This document shows, in pieces, positions 8,109 to 16,040 of a DNA stretch of 39,376 nucleotides. The position numbers were made by a program, and so were the translations under genes. This stretch comes from Verrucomicrobiia bacterium (GTDB lineage Bacteria > Verrucomicrobiota > Verrucomicrobiia > JABWAM01). The DNA lies in assembly GCA_020849895.1 (NCBI GenBank), contig JADZFN010000006.1, forward strand, positions 1-39,376. The letters are read 5' to 3'. The notes below the pieces were generated by a model. It did no database searches, had not been told where the DNA came from, and worked only from the letters and a program-made list of their open reading frames with translations. Position 1 is the first letter of the stretch. Every line of letters starts with the position of its first letter.

Positions 8109-8337
8109 TTTTCGGGTCAGATGAATTTTTGACGGCGTTTTCAGGAATGAAAGCCCACGGTTTTACGGAGGAACCACGGGCTTATTGGCTGTCGAGGAAC
8201 AGGTTCGAGCCGAAAACTTTTTCGGCGTGAGATTTTTTCTCCTGTGGAGAACCGTTTCGGACGATTTCCCCCAGAGTTTGCGCGGTTCTGAGCCATTCCG
8301 TGAATGGTTCGAGCCACGCATGGAGGCGGCCTCCCCC
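8109..8337 (-). pseudogene. C-terminal remnant of a large serine recombinase abutting tRNA-Val
   Basis: The minus-strand frame reads WLEPFTEWLRTAQTLGEIV, then EKKSHAEKVFGSNLFLDSQ. This matches the C-terminal helical region of large serine recombinases (wLEPlreWi..A..l; FGSNL.L). An in-frame TAA at 8182-8184 interrupts it, after which the same frame continues ARGSSVKPWAFIPENAVKN and runs antisense through the 3' end of the tRNA (VGDEGFEPSTL). The missing N-terminus and the internal stop mark it as dead. The readthrough into the tRNA fits an element that once sat against this tRNA and used it as the end of its own recombinase frame. Confidence 0.62.
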
Positions 8338-8356
8338 CGGGGGTCCGCCGAAACCA

Positions 8357-9169
8357 CTACGCGGCGCCGCGCGCCGAAGGCAAGACGGCTTCGACGCTTC
8401 CGGGAACGCGCTTCGACGCCTTCCGCAACTGGGCGACCACGCAGGCGAGGAATTCCCGGTGCGCACGCACCCGGTCCTCGAAGGCGAATTCCGAGGGCGT
8501 CTCCAGGTTCACGATCCCTTCGGCATGACGCCGCCAGAGGCGGCGCGCCTCGGGTTCACCGATGAGAAAGCGCGGCTTCCGCACCGGGCGGATCACGCCG
8601 CGTTTTGCGGCGTGCCCGTCAATGAACGTCCGCGTGTCACAGGGAATCACCCGGGCCGCGGCGGCGAGCGCGCGCTGCGCGAGCGACCGCGATCCGTTTC
8701 CGAGCTGATACACGTAGATCCCCCGCGCGTCGAAGTCTTCGTGGAGCGTCACGGAAAGCCGAAAGCGCGAAGCGCCCACGAAACGCCGCCAGGAGGCCAC
8801 GAGGGGATGTTTCGCCTCATGAAAGACCCGGTTCAGGTCGCGTCCCTGGGCGTCATGCCGGTCGTTGCGGAGGAACCCCCAGGGATTGAGGCAGGGAAAG
8901 ATCATCCAGTTTTCCTCGCGCAGACGTTCGCCCTCCGCCTCGGCCCACGCGAGCAATCCCCAGGCGGCGGCGGGTTCGTCGCCGTGAATTCCTGCGGAGG
9001 CGTAGACCCCCGGCGCCTCGGTCTCCGTCGCCGTGCGGAGCGCATAGACGGGCTGGCGCGAGACGCGGGCGACCTCGACCAACGGACGGCCCACCCGACG
9101 CGCGAGGCGTTTCCAGCGCGCGACGAGCGCGGTGAAGTCGTGGGCGGGATGCGGGGCACGCGCGTTCAT
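8357..9169 (-). CDS. M14-type zinc metallopeptidase (AspA/MpaA-like)
   Basis: A 270-residue protein. The zinc-binding pattern of the carboxypeptidase/aspartoacylase (M14) fold is visible: H62 and E65 in GIHGDEPAA, and H143 in SVTLHEDFD. The substrate-arginine loop DLNR is at 111-114. NLETPSE near residue 230 fits the position of the catalytic Glu. Members deacylate N-acyl amino acids or trim murein peptides (MpaA cleaves the gamma-D-Glu-diaminopimelate bond); the sequence alone does not decide between them. No signal peptide is present, so it acts in the cytoplasm. The ATG at 9169 is preferred because upstream codons belong to the pdxA antisense frame. It lies 35 bp after pdxA on the same strand and may be co-transcribed. 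Confidence 0.82.
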   Translation of the reverse strand: MNARAPHPAHDFTALVARWKRLARRVGRPLVEVARVSRQPVYALRTATETEAPGVYASAGIHGDEPAAAWGLLAWAEAEGERLREENWMIFPCLNPWGFLRNDRHDAQGRDLNRVFHEAKHPLVASWRRFVGASRFRLSVTLHEDFDARGIYVYQLGNGSRSLAQRALAAAARVIPCDTRTFIDGHAAKRGVIRPVRKPRFLIGEPEARRLWRRHAEGIVNLETPSEFAFEDRVRAHREFLACVVAQLRKASKRVPGSVEAVLPSARGAA

Positions 9170-9204
9170 TGGCGCACCGACGCTAATCCGTCGGACGCCC
9201 CCCT

Positions 9205-10086
9205 TCAAGCGCGTCGGGCGCGCGCGGCGAGCTTCGCGGCAAGGCGGAGCGCCTCGATCATACTGCGGGGATCGGCGCGATGTTTTCCGGCGAGGGCGTA
9301 GGCCGTTCCATGATCGGGCGAGGTCCGGAGGATCGGCAGGCCGAGCGTGAGGTTCACCCCCCGCTCGAACGCGACCATCTTGAGCGGCACGAGCCCCTGG
9401 TCGTGGTACATGGCCACGATCGCCTCCACCTTTCCGATCCAAGCATCGCGAAACACCGCATCGGGCGTGTGCGGCCCCGTGATTCTCGATCCGAGCTGCC
9501 GGCGCGCCGCATGCACGGCGGGCGCGATGATGCGCCGTTCCTCGAGGCCCTCTTCTCCCGCCGCGCCGCCGTGCGGATTGAGCGCGGCGACTGCGATCCT
9601 CGGATTCCGGATCCCGAACCGGCGCAAGCCCGCGTGCGTGAGAAGGATCGCATCCAGAATCCCTTGGCGCGTGAGGAGCGACGGCGCTTTCCGGAGCGGC
9701 ACGTGAATGGTGGCGAGCGTCACGCGAAGCGGACCGCCGACGAGCATCATTGCGAATTTCTTCGTTCCCGTGCGTGCAGCAAGCCACTCGGTCTGACCGG
9801 GCGCACGGAATCCGACGGCCCTCAGGGCCGCCTTGTTCACAGGCCCGGTGACCAGTGCGGCGTAACGCCCTTCGAGACATCCCGCGACACCCGCTTCGAG
9901 GGCGCGGAGGGCAAATTGGGCGCCTTTCCGCGAAGGCCTGCCGAGCACGACGCGCGGTGCCGCGGCGGCGAGGACGACTTCGTAACGGAAACGGCGGTCG
10001 AGCCGTCCCGAACGGAGGGCCTTGCGGACGACCTCGGGCCCGATGCCCGCGGGATCGCCGAGGGTGATCGCAATCGTACGCCGCAT
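9205..10086 (-). CDS. pdxA: 4-hydroxythreonine-4-phosphate dehydrogenase PdxA
   Basis: This enzyme oxidises 4-phosphohydroxy-L-threonine in the DXP-dependent pathway to pyridoxal phosphate; pdxB of the same pathway is at 34633. Visible motifs are ITLGDPAGIGPEV at the N-terminus, VTGPVNKAAL, GQTEWLA, and the metal-binding histidines in TIHVPLRK, LNPHGGAAGE and MYHDQGLVPLK. RTSPDHGTAY lies near the C-terminus. At 293 residues it is about 35 shorter than the E. coli enzyme. The gap lies after the first strand-helix unit (YEVVLAAAAPRVVLGRPS), a shortened form I associate with PVC bacteria. The start at 10086 (MRRTIAIT) is chosen over 10119 because it fits the family N-terminus. Confidence 0.93.
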   Translation of the reverse strand: MRRTIAITLGDPAGIGPEVVRKALRSGRLDRRFRYEVVLAAAAPRVVLGRPSRKGAQFALRALEAGVAGCLEGRYAALVTGPVNKAALRAVGFRAPGQTEWLAARTGTKKFAMMLVGGPLRVTLATIHVPLRKAPSLLTRQGILDAILLTHAGLRRFGIRNPRIAVAALNPHGGAAGEEGLEERRIIAPAVHAARRQLGSRITGPHTPDAVFRDAWIGKVEAIVAMYHDQGLVPLKMVAFERGVNLTLGLPILRTSPDHGTAYALAGKHRADPRSMIEALRLAAKLAARARRA

Positions 10087-10142
10087 GGTTGCGACAGCCT
10101 GCGCGTTCGCAGCCCGCATTTCAATCCTCTGCGCTCCGCCTC

Positions 10143-10484
10143 GCCGCTCCCCTTCGCCGGGCGATGCGCGCGCAGACCGGGCGTCCCTTCCAACAGGTCC
10201 CAGAACCGGTTCATCGCCTTCTGGATCATCGCGATGCGCTCGGGGTAGTGGCGCAACTGGACCCGCCCCATCGCGGAGCAGGTCTGGTTCATCCGGTGCT
10301 TTGCGCCGAACATGGGCAGGCCGGCGTAACGTGCGAGGTCGGGGTTGTCCAGGGGCTTTGATTTGCCTGTCCACAGGGTCTGGACTCCCGTGCGCTCGTA
10401 GTGGCCGAAGGCGACGCAGCGCTCGTAGGGCTGGTGATTGTTGGTGGCCATCATTCCTCCCTCGCCGATGGCGAGCGACTTGCC
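10143..10484 (-). pseudogene. Fragment of a DegT/DnrJ/EryC1/StrS-type aminotransferase
   Basis: About 114 residues of a PLP-dependent sugar aminotransferase remain. GKSLAIGEGGMMATNNHQPY corresponds to the region carrying the PLP lysine. It is followed by GLPMFGAKHRMNQTCSAMGR, VQLRHYPERIAMIQKAMNRF and LEGTPGLRAHRP. Both ends are missing: no start or N-terminal domain lies between it and the sulfatase stop, and the frame decays at about 10143 before pdxA. A full member is about 370-430 residues. Its place directly behind the sulfatase suggests an old sulfatase/aminotransferase pair, of which only the sulfatase is intact. Confidence 0.72.
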
Positions 10485-10524
10485 CCGTAGCGCGTGAAGG
10501 CGTCGAAGAACAGGAGGTCGGGGT

Positions 10525-11946
10525 TCAGGAAAGGAGCGCGGCGCGGACCGGGGAGAGTTCCTTGCCGGGAATCAGTCGCCGGCCGTCGGAGAGGCCATCG
10601 TCGGGCCGCGCGGCGAGTTCCTCGACCATGCGGGCGCGCCAGAGCGCGAGGCGCGCGCGCTTCGTCCTGACGCGGGAGAGGTCGCGCAGCTCTTGCGGGT
10701 CCCGGCGCAGGTCGAAGAGCTGTTCCCGTCCGCTCAGGGTGAACCAGATGTACTTTTCCTTCCCGTCCGTGAGGAACTGCATGCCCTGGCCCCTGGCATA
10801 GCCGGGGGCGTGCTCGCCGTGGACGTACTCGCGCCAGCCGGCTGCAGCGGGGGTCGAGCTGCAGAGCGGGACGAGGCTCCGCCCCTCAACCGTTCCGGGC
10901 ACGGGGAGGGAGGCCGCCTCGAGAAAGGTGGGCATGAGGTCCTCGAGGGAGACGGGCGCCGCGCACGTGTGGATTTTCGAGCCGGACGGAGGGGCGACGA
11001 TGAGCGGGACGTGGGCCGACCCCTCGTAGGCGTAACACTTTCGGAACAGGCCGTGGTCGCCGAGCATCTCGCCGTGGTCGGAGGTGAAGACGATCCAGGT
11101 CGTGTCGAGTTTCCTGTTCTTTCGCAACTGGATGAGGAAACGGCCGATCTGGTTGTCGATATGCGCGATCTGCGCGAGGTAGGCGCGCCGGCTGCGCAGA
11201 AGGAGGTCTTCCGGCAGCTTCCCGCGCCAGGTGTTCATCCCGTCCGGCTCGACGAGGTGTTCCTTCGCCCAATCGCCCACGGGGACCTTCGGGAGGCGGC
11301 GATCGCGGAAGAGGTCGAAGAAGACCTGGGGCGGATCGATCGGGGGATGCGGCCGGTGGAAGGAGAGGTTTAGGAAGAAGGGGCGGCTCGGGTCCCGGCG
11401 CTCGAGGAACTCGATCCCCTTGGTGACGACCCACGTGTTGTTGTGGAGTTCCTCGGGGAGGTGGCTCGGGCGCGCGTACCAGGAGTTCCAGTCCACGCCG
11501 TGGTCGGTCTCGCGCACGCGGCCCTGGGTCCGTTCCTCCAGCCACTTCCAGTAATCGTTCACGTACTTCCCGTCGAAGTTCTGCGCGGCCTCGTAGGAGT
11601 CCTGCGACTCGAACCCGAGCGGCTCGCGCTGGGGGAAGAAGTGCGTCTTGCCCACGCAGTGGGTCTGGTAGCCCGCGCGGGCAAGTTCCCCGGCGAGTGT
11701 GGTCGGGTAGCGCCACGGCACGCTGTCCCGGTAACCTATCCGCCCGTGCGTCGTGGGGCGCTGCCCCGTGAAGATCGAGGCGCGCGCCGCGATGCACGAG
11801 GGGCAGGGGCTGTACGCGGAGGTGAAGAGCGTCCCGTGCCGCGCCAGCATGTCCAGGTTCGGGGTCTCGGCCCCGGAGCGGCCGAGGATGCCGAGCGCAT
11901 CGCTCCGTTGCTGGTCGGTGAGGATGAAGACGAGGTTGGGTTTCAT
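10525..11946 (-). CDS. Sulfatase (S1 family, formylglycine-dependent)
   Basis: A 473-residue type I sulfatase that hydrolyses sulfate esters, probably on a carbohydrate. The N-terminus MKPNLVFILTDQQRSDALG carries the metal-binding Asp10-Asp11 region. The modification site is C51-I-A-A-R55 in CPSCIAARASIFTG. C51 would become formylglycine, with Ala rather than the usual Pro in CxPxR. TSDHGEMLGDHG is the second metal-binding block, and GKTHFF and FHRPHPP fit other active-site segments. There is no signal peptide, which is unusual because most PVC sulfatases are exported; a mis-set start is unlikely since the family block begins at residue 3. No sulfatase maturase is present here. The substrate cannot be read from the sequence. 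Confidence 0.92.
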   Translation of the reverse strand: MKPNLVFILTDQQRSDALGILGRSGAETPNLDMLARHGTLFTSAYSPCPSCIAARASIFTGQRPTTHGRIGYRDSVPWRYPTTLAGELARAGYQTHCVGKTHFFPQREPLGFESQDSYEAAQNFDGKYVNDYWKWLEERTQGRVRETDHGVDWNSWYARPSHLPEELHNNTWVVTKGIEFLERRDPSRPFFLNLSFHRPHPPIDPPQVFFDLFRDRRLPKVPVGDWAKEHLVEPDGMNTWRGKLPEDLLLRSRRAYLAQIAHIDNQIGRFLIQLRKNRKLDTTWIVFTSDHGEMLGDHGLFRKCYAYEGSAHVPLIVAPPSGSKIHTCAAPVSLEDLMPTFLEAASLPVPGTVEGRSLVPLCSSTPAAAGWREYVHGEHAPGYARGQGMQFLTDGKEKYIWFTLSGREQLFDLRRDPQELRDLSRVRTKRARLALWRARMVEELAARPDDGLSDGRRLIPGKELSPVRAALLS

Positions 11947-12299
11947 GCGGGAGCGGGGAGCACGAGAATAGGAAACGGGGGCTGCGTCATCTAGCGAATT
12001 GCGGCGCCGCTTGGCGAGGCGCGGTCATTTCGACGGCAGGACGACGCGGTGCAACTCGCTGGCGCCGTGGTAGCCCTCGCCACGATCGTCGGCGTCCTCG
12101 TTGAGGTCCCCGCGATGCTCTCGGTCTGCAGGTTCTGCAACCGAACCCGCAGATGGTTCGCGCCCGGGAAAGGGATCGCGCCGATTTCGCGGTAGGCGCG
12201 GCCTGCCGGGACGGCGGGCCCTACCACCACAAGACGGTCCCGCGTCGCCCCTGCCGCTTGGGGCTTGCAGCTTGCGGCGTTTGGCCTAAAAGCAGGGCC
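11947..12299. other. 353-bp intergenic region with a possible gene remnant
   Basis: No intact gene is seen. On the minus strand, a frame ending at TGA 12025-12027 reads DLNEDADDRGEGYHGASELH followed by RVVLPSK. This looks like the C-terminus of a real but unrecognised protein; it has no usable start, and the apparent match to a neighbouring frame suggests a frameshifted relic. The plus-strand part next to the SIMPL gene carries a large hairpin, listed separately. Confidence 0.3.
12191..12225. repeat. Long GC-rich intergenic hairpin (REP-like)
   Basis: GGTAGG (12191-12196) pairs with CCTACC (12220-12225). Inside it, GCCTGCCG (12201-12208) pairs with CGGCGGGC (12212-12219) across a GGA loop, leaving a CGCG bulge on one side. 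That gives about 14 pairs in 35 nt. No T-tract follows, so it is more like a dispersed intergenic hairpin repeat than a terminator. Similar GTAGGG...CCTAC elements are common between genes in PVC genomes, from memory. Only one copy is obvious here. Confidence 0.55.
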
Positions 12300-13040
12300 A
12301 TGAACGACATGAAACCGGCGCGTGGGAAGAACCGTTGGGCGTGGATTCTGGGTGTCTGCCTGTTCCTTTCGGCCCTCGTGTTGTCGGGACCCCTCGGGGA
12401 CTTCGTCCACGCGCAGCGCAAGCTCACGGTGCGCGGCTTCGCCGAGCGGCGGATCACCTCCGATTTCACCGTCTGGCACATCAACCTCGCGGCACGCGCG
12501 AAGACCGCAAAGGAGGCCTTCGCCCGGCTGCAGGCCGACGAGGCCCGCCTCCGCGCGGGCCTGGCCCGCGAGGGCGTGCCCGCCGACCTCGTCGAGGTGA
12601 CCTTGACGAGCGTGAACCCGGTCTTCAGGACCGACGAGCGGGGGATGACGACCGCCGAGATTTCCGGCTACACCATTTCGAGAAGTTTCCGCCTGGCGAC
12701 CCCCGACATCGGCCTCGCCCCGAAGTTCGCCTTGGCGACGGAGGCCCTCCTGCGCGACGGCCTCGAGATGAACCCGTCGCCGCCCGAGTTCTACTGCCAG
12801 AAGCTCAAGGACCTGCGGGCCGAGTTGCTCGGCGAGGCCGTGAGGGACGCGCAGCGGCGGGCGGAGGTCATCGCGAAGCAGGCGGGTTGCAGGGTGGGGG
12901 GGCTGCGCTCCGCCCAGCAGGGGGTCTTCCAGATCACCCCGATCTACTCGACGGAAATCTCCGCGGGCGGGGAACTCGACACGACCTCGCTCGAGAAGAG
13001 CATCAAGGCGGTGGTCACCGCCGAGTTCTGGCTGAAATGA
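12300..13040 (+). CDS. SIMPL-domain (DUF541) envelope protein
   Basis: A 246-residue protein with a basic N-terminus and one hydrophobic segment (WAWILGVCLFLSALVLSGPL, residues about 13-32), so it is membrane-anchored or exported. The rest fits the SIMPL/DUF541 fold: LTVRGFAERRITSDFTVWHI at the start, an Ala/Arg-rich helix (AKEAFARLQADEARLRAGLA), then VFRTDERGMTTAEISGYTIS. The long helix RAELLGEAVRDAQRRAEVIA and AGCRVGGLRSAQQGVFQI follow. Relatives (YggE/BP26) form periplasmic assemblies of unclear function, some linked to oxidative stress. The start at 12300 is chosen because the signal anchor follows directly; 12309 is an alternative. It stands alone between remnant DNA and a convergent methyltransferase. 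Confidence 0.85.
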   Translation: MNDMKPARGKNRWAWILGVCLFLSALVLSGPLGDFVHAQRKLTVRGFAERRITSDFTVWHINLAARAKTAKEAFARLQADEARLRAGLAREGVPADLVEVTLTSVNPVFRTDERGMTTAEISGYTISRSFRLATPDIGLAPKFALATEALLRDGLEMNPSPPEFYCQKLKDLRAELLGEAVRDAQRRAEVIAKQAGCRVGGLRSAQQGVFQITPIYSTEISAGGELDTTSLEKSIKAVVTAEFWLK

Positions 13041-13221
13041 TGCGCGGGACGGGAGGCCCGACGGCCTTGTCGAGGCAGCTGCAGGATTCAGTCTGTGCGA
13101 TCGCGGGGCAGTGCGCAACTTCTGCGCCAAAAACCGCTGAGAACGCAGCCTTCAGGCGACCCGTGCTCTCCGCCGCATGCGTCGCAGCCCTCCTCATCAC
13201 CGCCTGCTGGAAACAAGCTGA

Positions 13222-13243
13222 ATCGTGGTAAAAACATCACGAT
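13222..13243. repeat. Inverted repeat between convergent genes
   Basis: ATCGTG (13222-13227) and CACGAT (13238-13243) flank a 10-nt A-rich loop in the 215-bp gap between the SIMPL gene and the minus-strand methyltransferase. Placed between convergent genes, it could act as a weak bidirectional terminator. The rest of the gap (13041-13221) shows no gene. Confidence 0.35.
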
Positions 13244-13255
13244 ATTATACAGGTC

Positions 13256-14092
13256 TCAATAGTTCCTGGATGCCGTCGGTTTGACCGCCACCAACGCGAT
13301 GGCCGCCAGGCGCCGGCGATGCTTGCGAAACATCCGCCGCATGGAAAACACGCGCCGGCGCGCCTCGGGCGAGCGCACGACCTTGAACGCGAACCGCAAG
13401 GCGCGGAAAAAACCTTCGTCGCGGATCAACCGTCCCGGTTCCAGCAAGTGCATCGGGGCGGAAGTTTCCGCCTCGATGCTGAAGCCGGCGGCCTCCAGCA
13501 ACTCACGCCATTCGCGCCGCGTCAGCGGCCGTGCGCCGACGTGGATTTCGCGCGACATTTCCCGACTGATTTCCTCCTGTTCTTGGATCGGAAGATCATC
13601 CGGGGTCAGGCTCATTTCGTGAACGCCGTAGCGCCCTCCCGGCTTCAGCAGGCGAAACGCCTCGGCGATGATGCGCCGCTTTTGCTCCGGCCCCTGCATC
13701 GTCAGCATGGCTTCTCCGTAGACCACGGTCGCCGATTGCTCCGGCAATCCGGTTTGTTCGGCGCTGCCGACGCGGCACTGTTGCCGGGGGCCGTTCAGAT
13801 AGCGTCGCACGTTGGCGGCAGCCGCTTCATCGCGTTCGATCGCCGTATAACTGGCGGGCCGGCGCTCCAGCGTCAGGCGCGCGGTGACGCCCAGGCCAGG
13901 AGCGAATTCTACCGCAGCGTCGTCGGAACAGACGGCCAGACGCTCCAGCATGAACCGCGTGAGCTCGATCCCTCCGGGGCGCAGCACGCGCTTGCCCATC
14001 TGGGCCAGCAACCAATGGCCGGGCATTCGGTCCATGGAGCTCAAGGACGCGGCGTGAGTTTTCGAGGCGGGAGTGCAGATGGTGCAGTTCAT
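13256..14092 (-). CDS. Class I SAM-dependent methyltransferase (UbiE-like)
   Basis: A 278-residue Rossmann-type methyltransferase. Motif I is VEFAPGLGVTARLTL (FAPGLG in place of the usual DxGxGxG), the acidic strand end is YTAIERDEAA, motif post-II is CRVGSAEQTGLP, and LLKPGGRYGVHEMSL is the typical post-motif III block. The C-terminal REWRELLEAAGFSIEAET is also family-like. The N-terminus starts MNCTICTPASK, with two cysteines before the conserved MDRMPGHWLLAQMGKRVLRP, so the true start may be Met20. The substrate is unknown; a small molecule is more likely than nucleic acid. It diverges from moeA across a 227-bp gap in which I see no clear promoter boxes. Confidence 0.85.
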   Translation of the reverse strand: MNCTICTPASKTHAASLSSMDRMPGHWLLAQMGKRVLRPGGIELTRFMLERLAVCSDDAAVEFAPGLGVTARLTLERRPASYTAIERDEAAAANVRRYLNGPRQQCRVGSAEQTGLPEQSATVVYGEAMLTMQGPEQKRRIIAEAFRLLKPGGRYGVHEMSLTPDDLPIQEQEEISREMSREIHVGARPLTRREWRELLEAAGFSIEAETSAPMHLLEPGRLIRDEGFFRALRFAFKVVRSPEARRRVFSMRRMFRKHRRRLAAIALVAVKPTASRNY

Positions 14093-14319
14093 GGCGTGGG
14101 AATCGGGAGATTTTTGATCAGGCGGACGGCTCCCCCACCCGGAGGCCCGGGTTCTCGCAGGCTCGCCGCATCTGCAACCTACGCGACGAATTCTTCCAAC
14201 GCAAAAATGCCTTCAGTCCGAGGAGGTCCGGCAAAATCTTCTTGCTCCTCTCCCTCCTCCGGGAGCTACTTCTCGCCTTCAGAATGAGCTGCAAGACGCC
14301 GGGGCATTCTCCGCCCGCC

Positions 14320-15510
14320 ATGATCGAGATCGAACAGGTTTGGAAGGCCGTGGACCGGCGAACGGTTGCCCTCTCCGCGGAACGCATTCCACTCGATCAG
14401 GCCGGCGACCGGATGCTGGCAGTCGCTGTGCGCGCCGACACCGATTTGCCGCCTTTCGACCAGAGCGCGATGGACGGTTACGCCCTCGGCAGCGCGCCCT
14501 CCGGCGCGCCCTTCAAGCAAGTGGCGACCCTTGCCGCGGGACACGCCTCCCGAAGGACGCTCCGTCCGGGCGAAGCGGCGCGGGTCTTCACCGGCGCGCG
14601 GCTTCCCCGGGGAACGTTCGCGATTGCGCGGCAGGAGGATTGTACGGCGAAAGCGGATGTGGTCCGCGTGGGGGTTGCCTGCCCCCACGGCGCCCACGTT
14701 CGCCAGCGCGGAGGGATCGCGCGCGCCGGCGCGCAAATCCTGCCGGCGGGCTGCCGCCTTCTGCCCGGCGTCGCGGGGCTTTTGGCGTCGTGCAACGCGT
14801 TCGAGGTATCCGTCCTCCGTCGCCCGAAAATCGAACACCTGGTGACGGGAGACGAGTTGGCGCGCCCCGGGGAAAAGCTGAGGCCGGGACGGATTCGTGA
14901 CGCCAACGGGCCCCTGATCCAGGCGTTGCTGGCGGCCCTCGGCCTCTCCACGCGCCGCCGGCGCCTTTCGGATTCGGCCGCGGCGTTGAGGAAGGCGGTC
15001 GTCAAATCGGACGCGGACCTGCTGTTGATCTCGGGAGGGTCCGGCCCCGGAGGCCGCGATCATGCGCGCGCAGCGCTGGAAGCCGCCGGATTCGCGGTGC
15101 ATTGTTCGTCAGTCAACAGCCGCCCCGGCCGTCCGCTGATCTTCGCGTCGCGCGGTCCGCGCCTGGCTTTCGGGTTGCCGGGCAACCCCCTTTCGCACTA
15201 CGTCACCTTTCACGGATTCGTCCGTCGCGCGATTGCGCGAATGGAGGGACGCCCTCCGCCTCGTCTCCTTTCCGCCACGCTGCGCGGCGACCCGCCCGAC
15301 GCCGATGATCGCCGGCGCTCCTGGTTCCCCGCGCGGCTCACCTTGGGCGCGGGAGGCGCGGAGGCGCGGCCGTTGCGGTGGAAACACTCAGGCGACCTCA
15401 CTCCTCTCGCCGAAGCCAACGCCCTCATTCTCAGCAGCGGCGAGGCGCCCTTACGCGACGGAGATCGCGTTGCGGTTCTCCCCGCATTCGATACGTTGGA
15501 GGCGGCATGA
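14320..15510 (+). CDS. moeA: Molybdopterin molybdenumtransferase MoeA
   Basis: A 396-residue cytoplasmic enzyme that inserts molybdate into adenylated molybdopterin. Domains read in order: FDQSAMDGYALGS, FTGARLPRGTFAI, the lid region (CPHGAHVRQRGGIARAGAQI), LVTGDELARPGEKLRPGRIR, LLISGGSGPGGRDHA, the MPT-binding LAFGLPGNPLSHYVTFHGFV and a C-terminal beta-barrel domain. The ISGGSGPGGRD block differs from the common TTGGVSVGDYD. I chose ATG 14320 (MIEIEQVWKAV) to match family N-termini; 14284 is an in-frame alternative. It is first of a coupled moeA-moaC-mog operon, with its TGA overlapping the moaC ATG (ATGA). Confidence 0.93.
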   Translation: MIEIEQVWKAVDRRTVALSAERIPLDQAGDRMLAVAVRADTDLPPFDQSAMDGYALGSAPSGAPFKQVATLAAGHASRRTLRPGEAARVFTGARLPRGTFAIARQEDCTAKADVVRVGVACPHGAHVRQRGGIARAGAQILPAGCRLLPGVAGLLASCNAFEVSVLRRPKIEHLVTGDELARPGEKLRPGRIRDANGPLIQALLAALGLSTRRRRLSDSAAALRKAVVKSDADLLLISGGSGPGGRDHARAALEAAGFAVHCSSVNSRPGRPLIFASRGPRLAFGLPGNPLSHYVTFHGFVRRAIARMEGRPPPRLLSATLRGDPPDADDRRRSWFPARLTLGAGGAEARPLRWKHSGDLTPLAEANALILSSGEAPLRDGDRVAVLPAFDTLEAA

Positions 15511-16040
15511 GCGCGAAGTTCAATCTCGGAACCCGGAAATCCTCGGGAGGAAGGGAACAAACACGAAGGGGGAACGGCGCGGCGAAGCCCCGTTTCACCC
15601 ACCTCGATGCAGCAGGCGCTGCGCGGATGGTGGATATCGGCGCGAAACCCGTCGTCACGCGCGTGGCGATCGCGGTGGGCGCACTGCGCTGCCGGCCATC
15701 CACGATTTCGGCTTTGCGCCGGCGGGCACTCGCCAAGGGCGACGCCCTCGCTGTTGCGCGCGTGGCGGGCATTCAGGGCGCGAAGCGCGCCCACGAATGG
15801 ATCCCCCTTTGCCATCCGCTCCCCCTGGACGCCGTGAAGGTGGACTTCGAGATGCGGCGCGACCGCATCCGGATCGTCGCCGAAGCTCGCGCCACAGCGC
15901 GAACGGGCGTCGAGATGGAGGCGCTGGTGGCGGTGAGCGCCGCCGCCCTCGCGCTCTACGACATGGCCAAGGCGGTGGACCGCGGCATGCGGATCGAAGG
16001 CGTCCGTCTCCTCTCGAAAACCAAGGTGCCGCGCGCATGA
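15507..16040 (+). CDS. moaC: Cyclic pyranopterin monophosphate synthase MoaC
   Basis: A 177-residue enzyme that completes the MoaA-initiated conversion of GTP to cyclic pyranopterin monophosphate. Diagnostic blocks are FTHLDAAGAARMVDIGAKPV, GAKRAHEWIPLCHPLPLDAV (the CHP active-site motif), ARTGVEMEALVAVSAAALAL, and YDMAKAVDRGMRI ending in LLSKTKV. A basic 25-residue leader (SAKFNLGTRKSSGG...) precedes the domain and is slightly longer than usual. ATG at 15507 overlaps the moeA stop, and its own TGA overlaps mog in the same way. moaA, moaD and moaE are not in this window. Confidence 0.95.
   Translation: MSAKFNLGTRKSSGGREQTRRGNGAAKPRFTHLDAAGAARMVDIGAKPVVTRVAIAVGALRCRPSTISALRRRALAKGDALAVARVAGIQGAKRAHEWIPLCHPLPLDAVKVDFEMRRDRIRIVAEARATARTGVEMEALVAVSAAALALYDMAKAVDRGMRIEGVRLLSKTKVPRA

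Noticed and set aside
8290-8310. Hairpin GAGCCATTC-CGT-GAATGGTTC as terminator of the M14 peptidase gene
   Set aside because: It has no T-tract on either strand and lies inside the recombinase remnant, where the codons explain the sequence.
13256-14092. Methyltransferase as part of the molybdenum-cofactor operon
   Set aside because: It is on the opposite strand, divergent across 227 bp, and no cofactor-pathway methyltransferase of this type is known to me.
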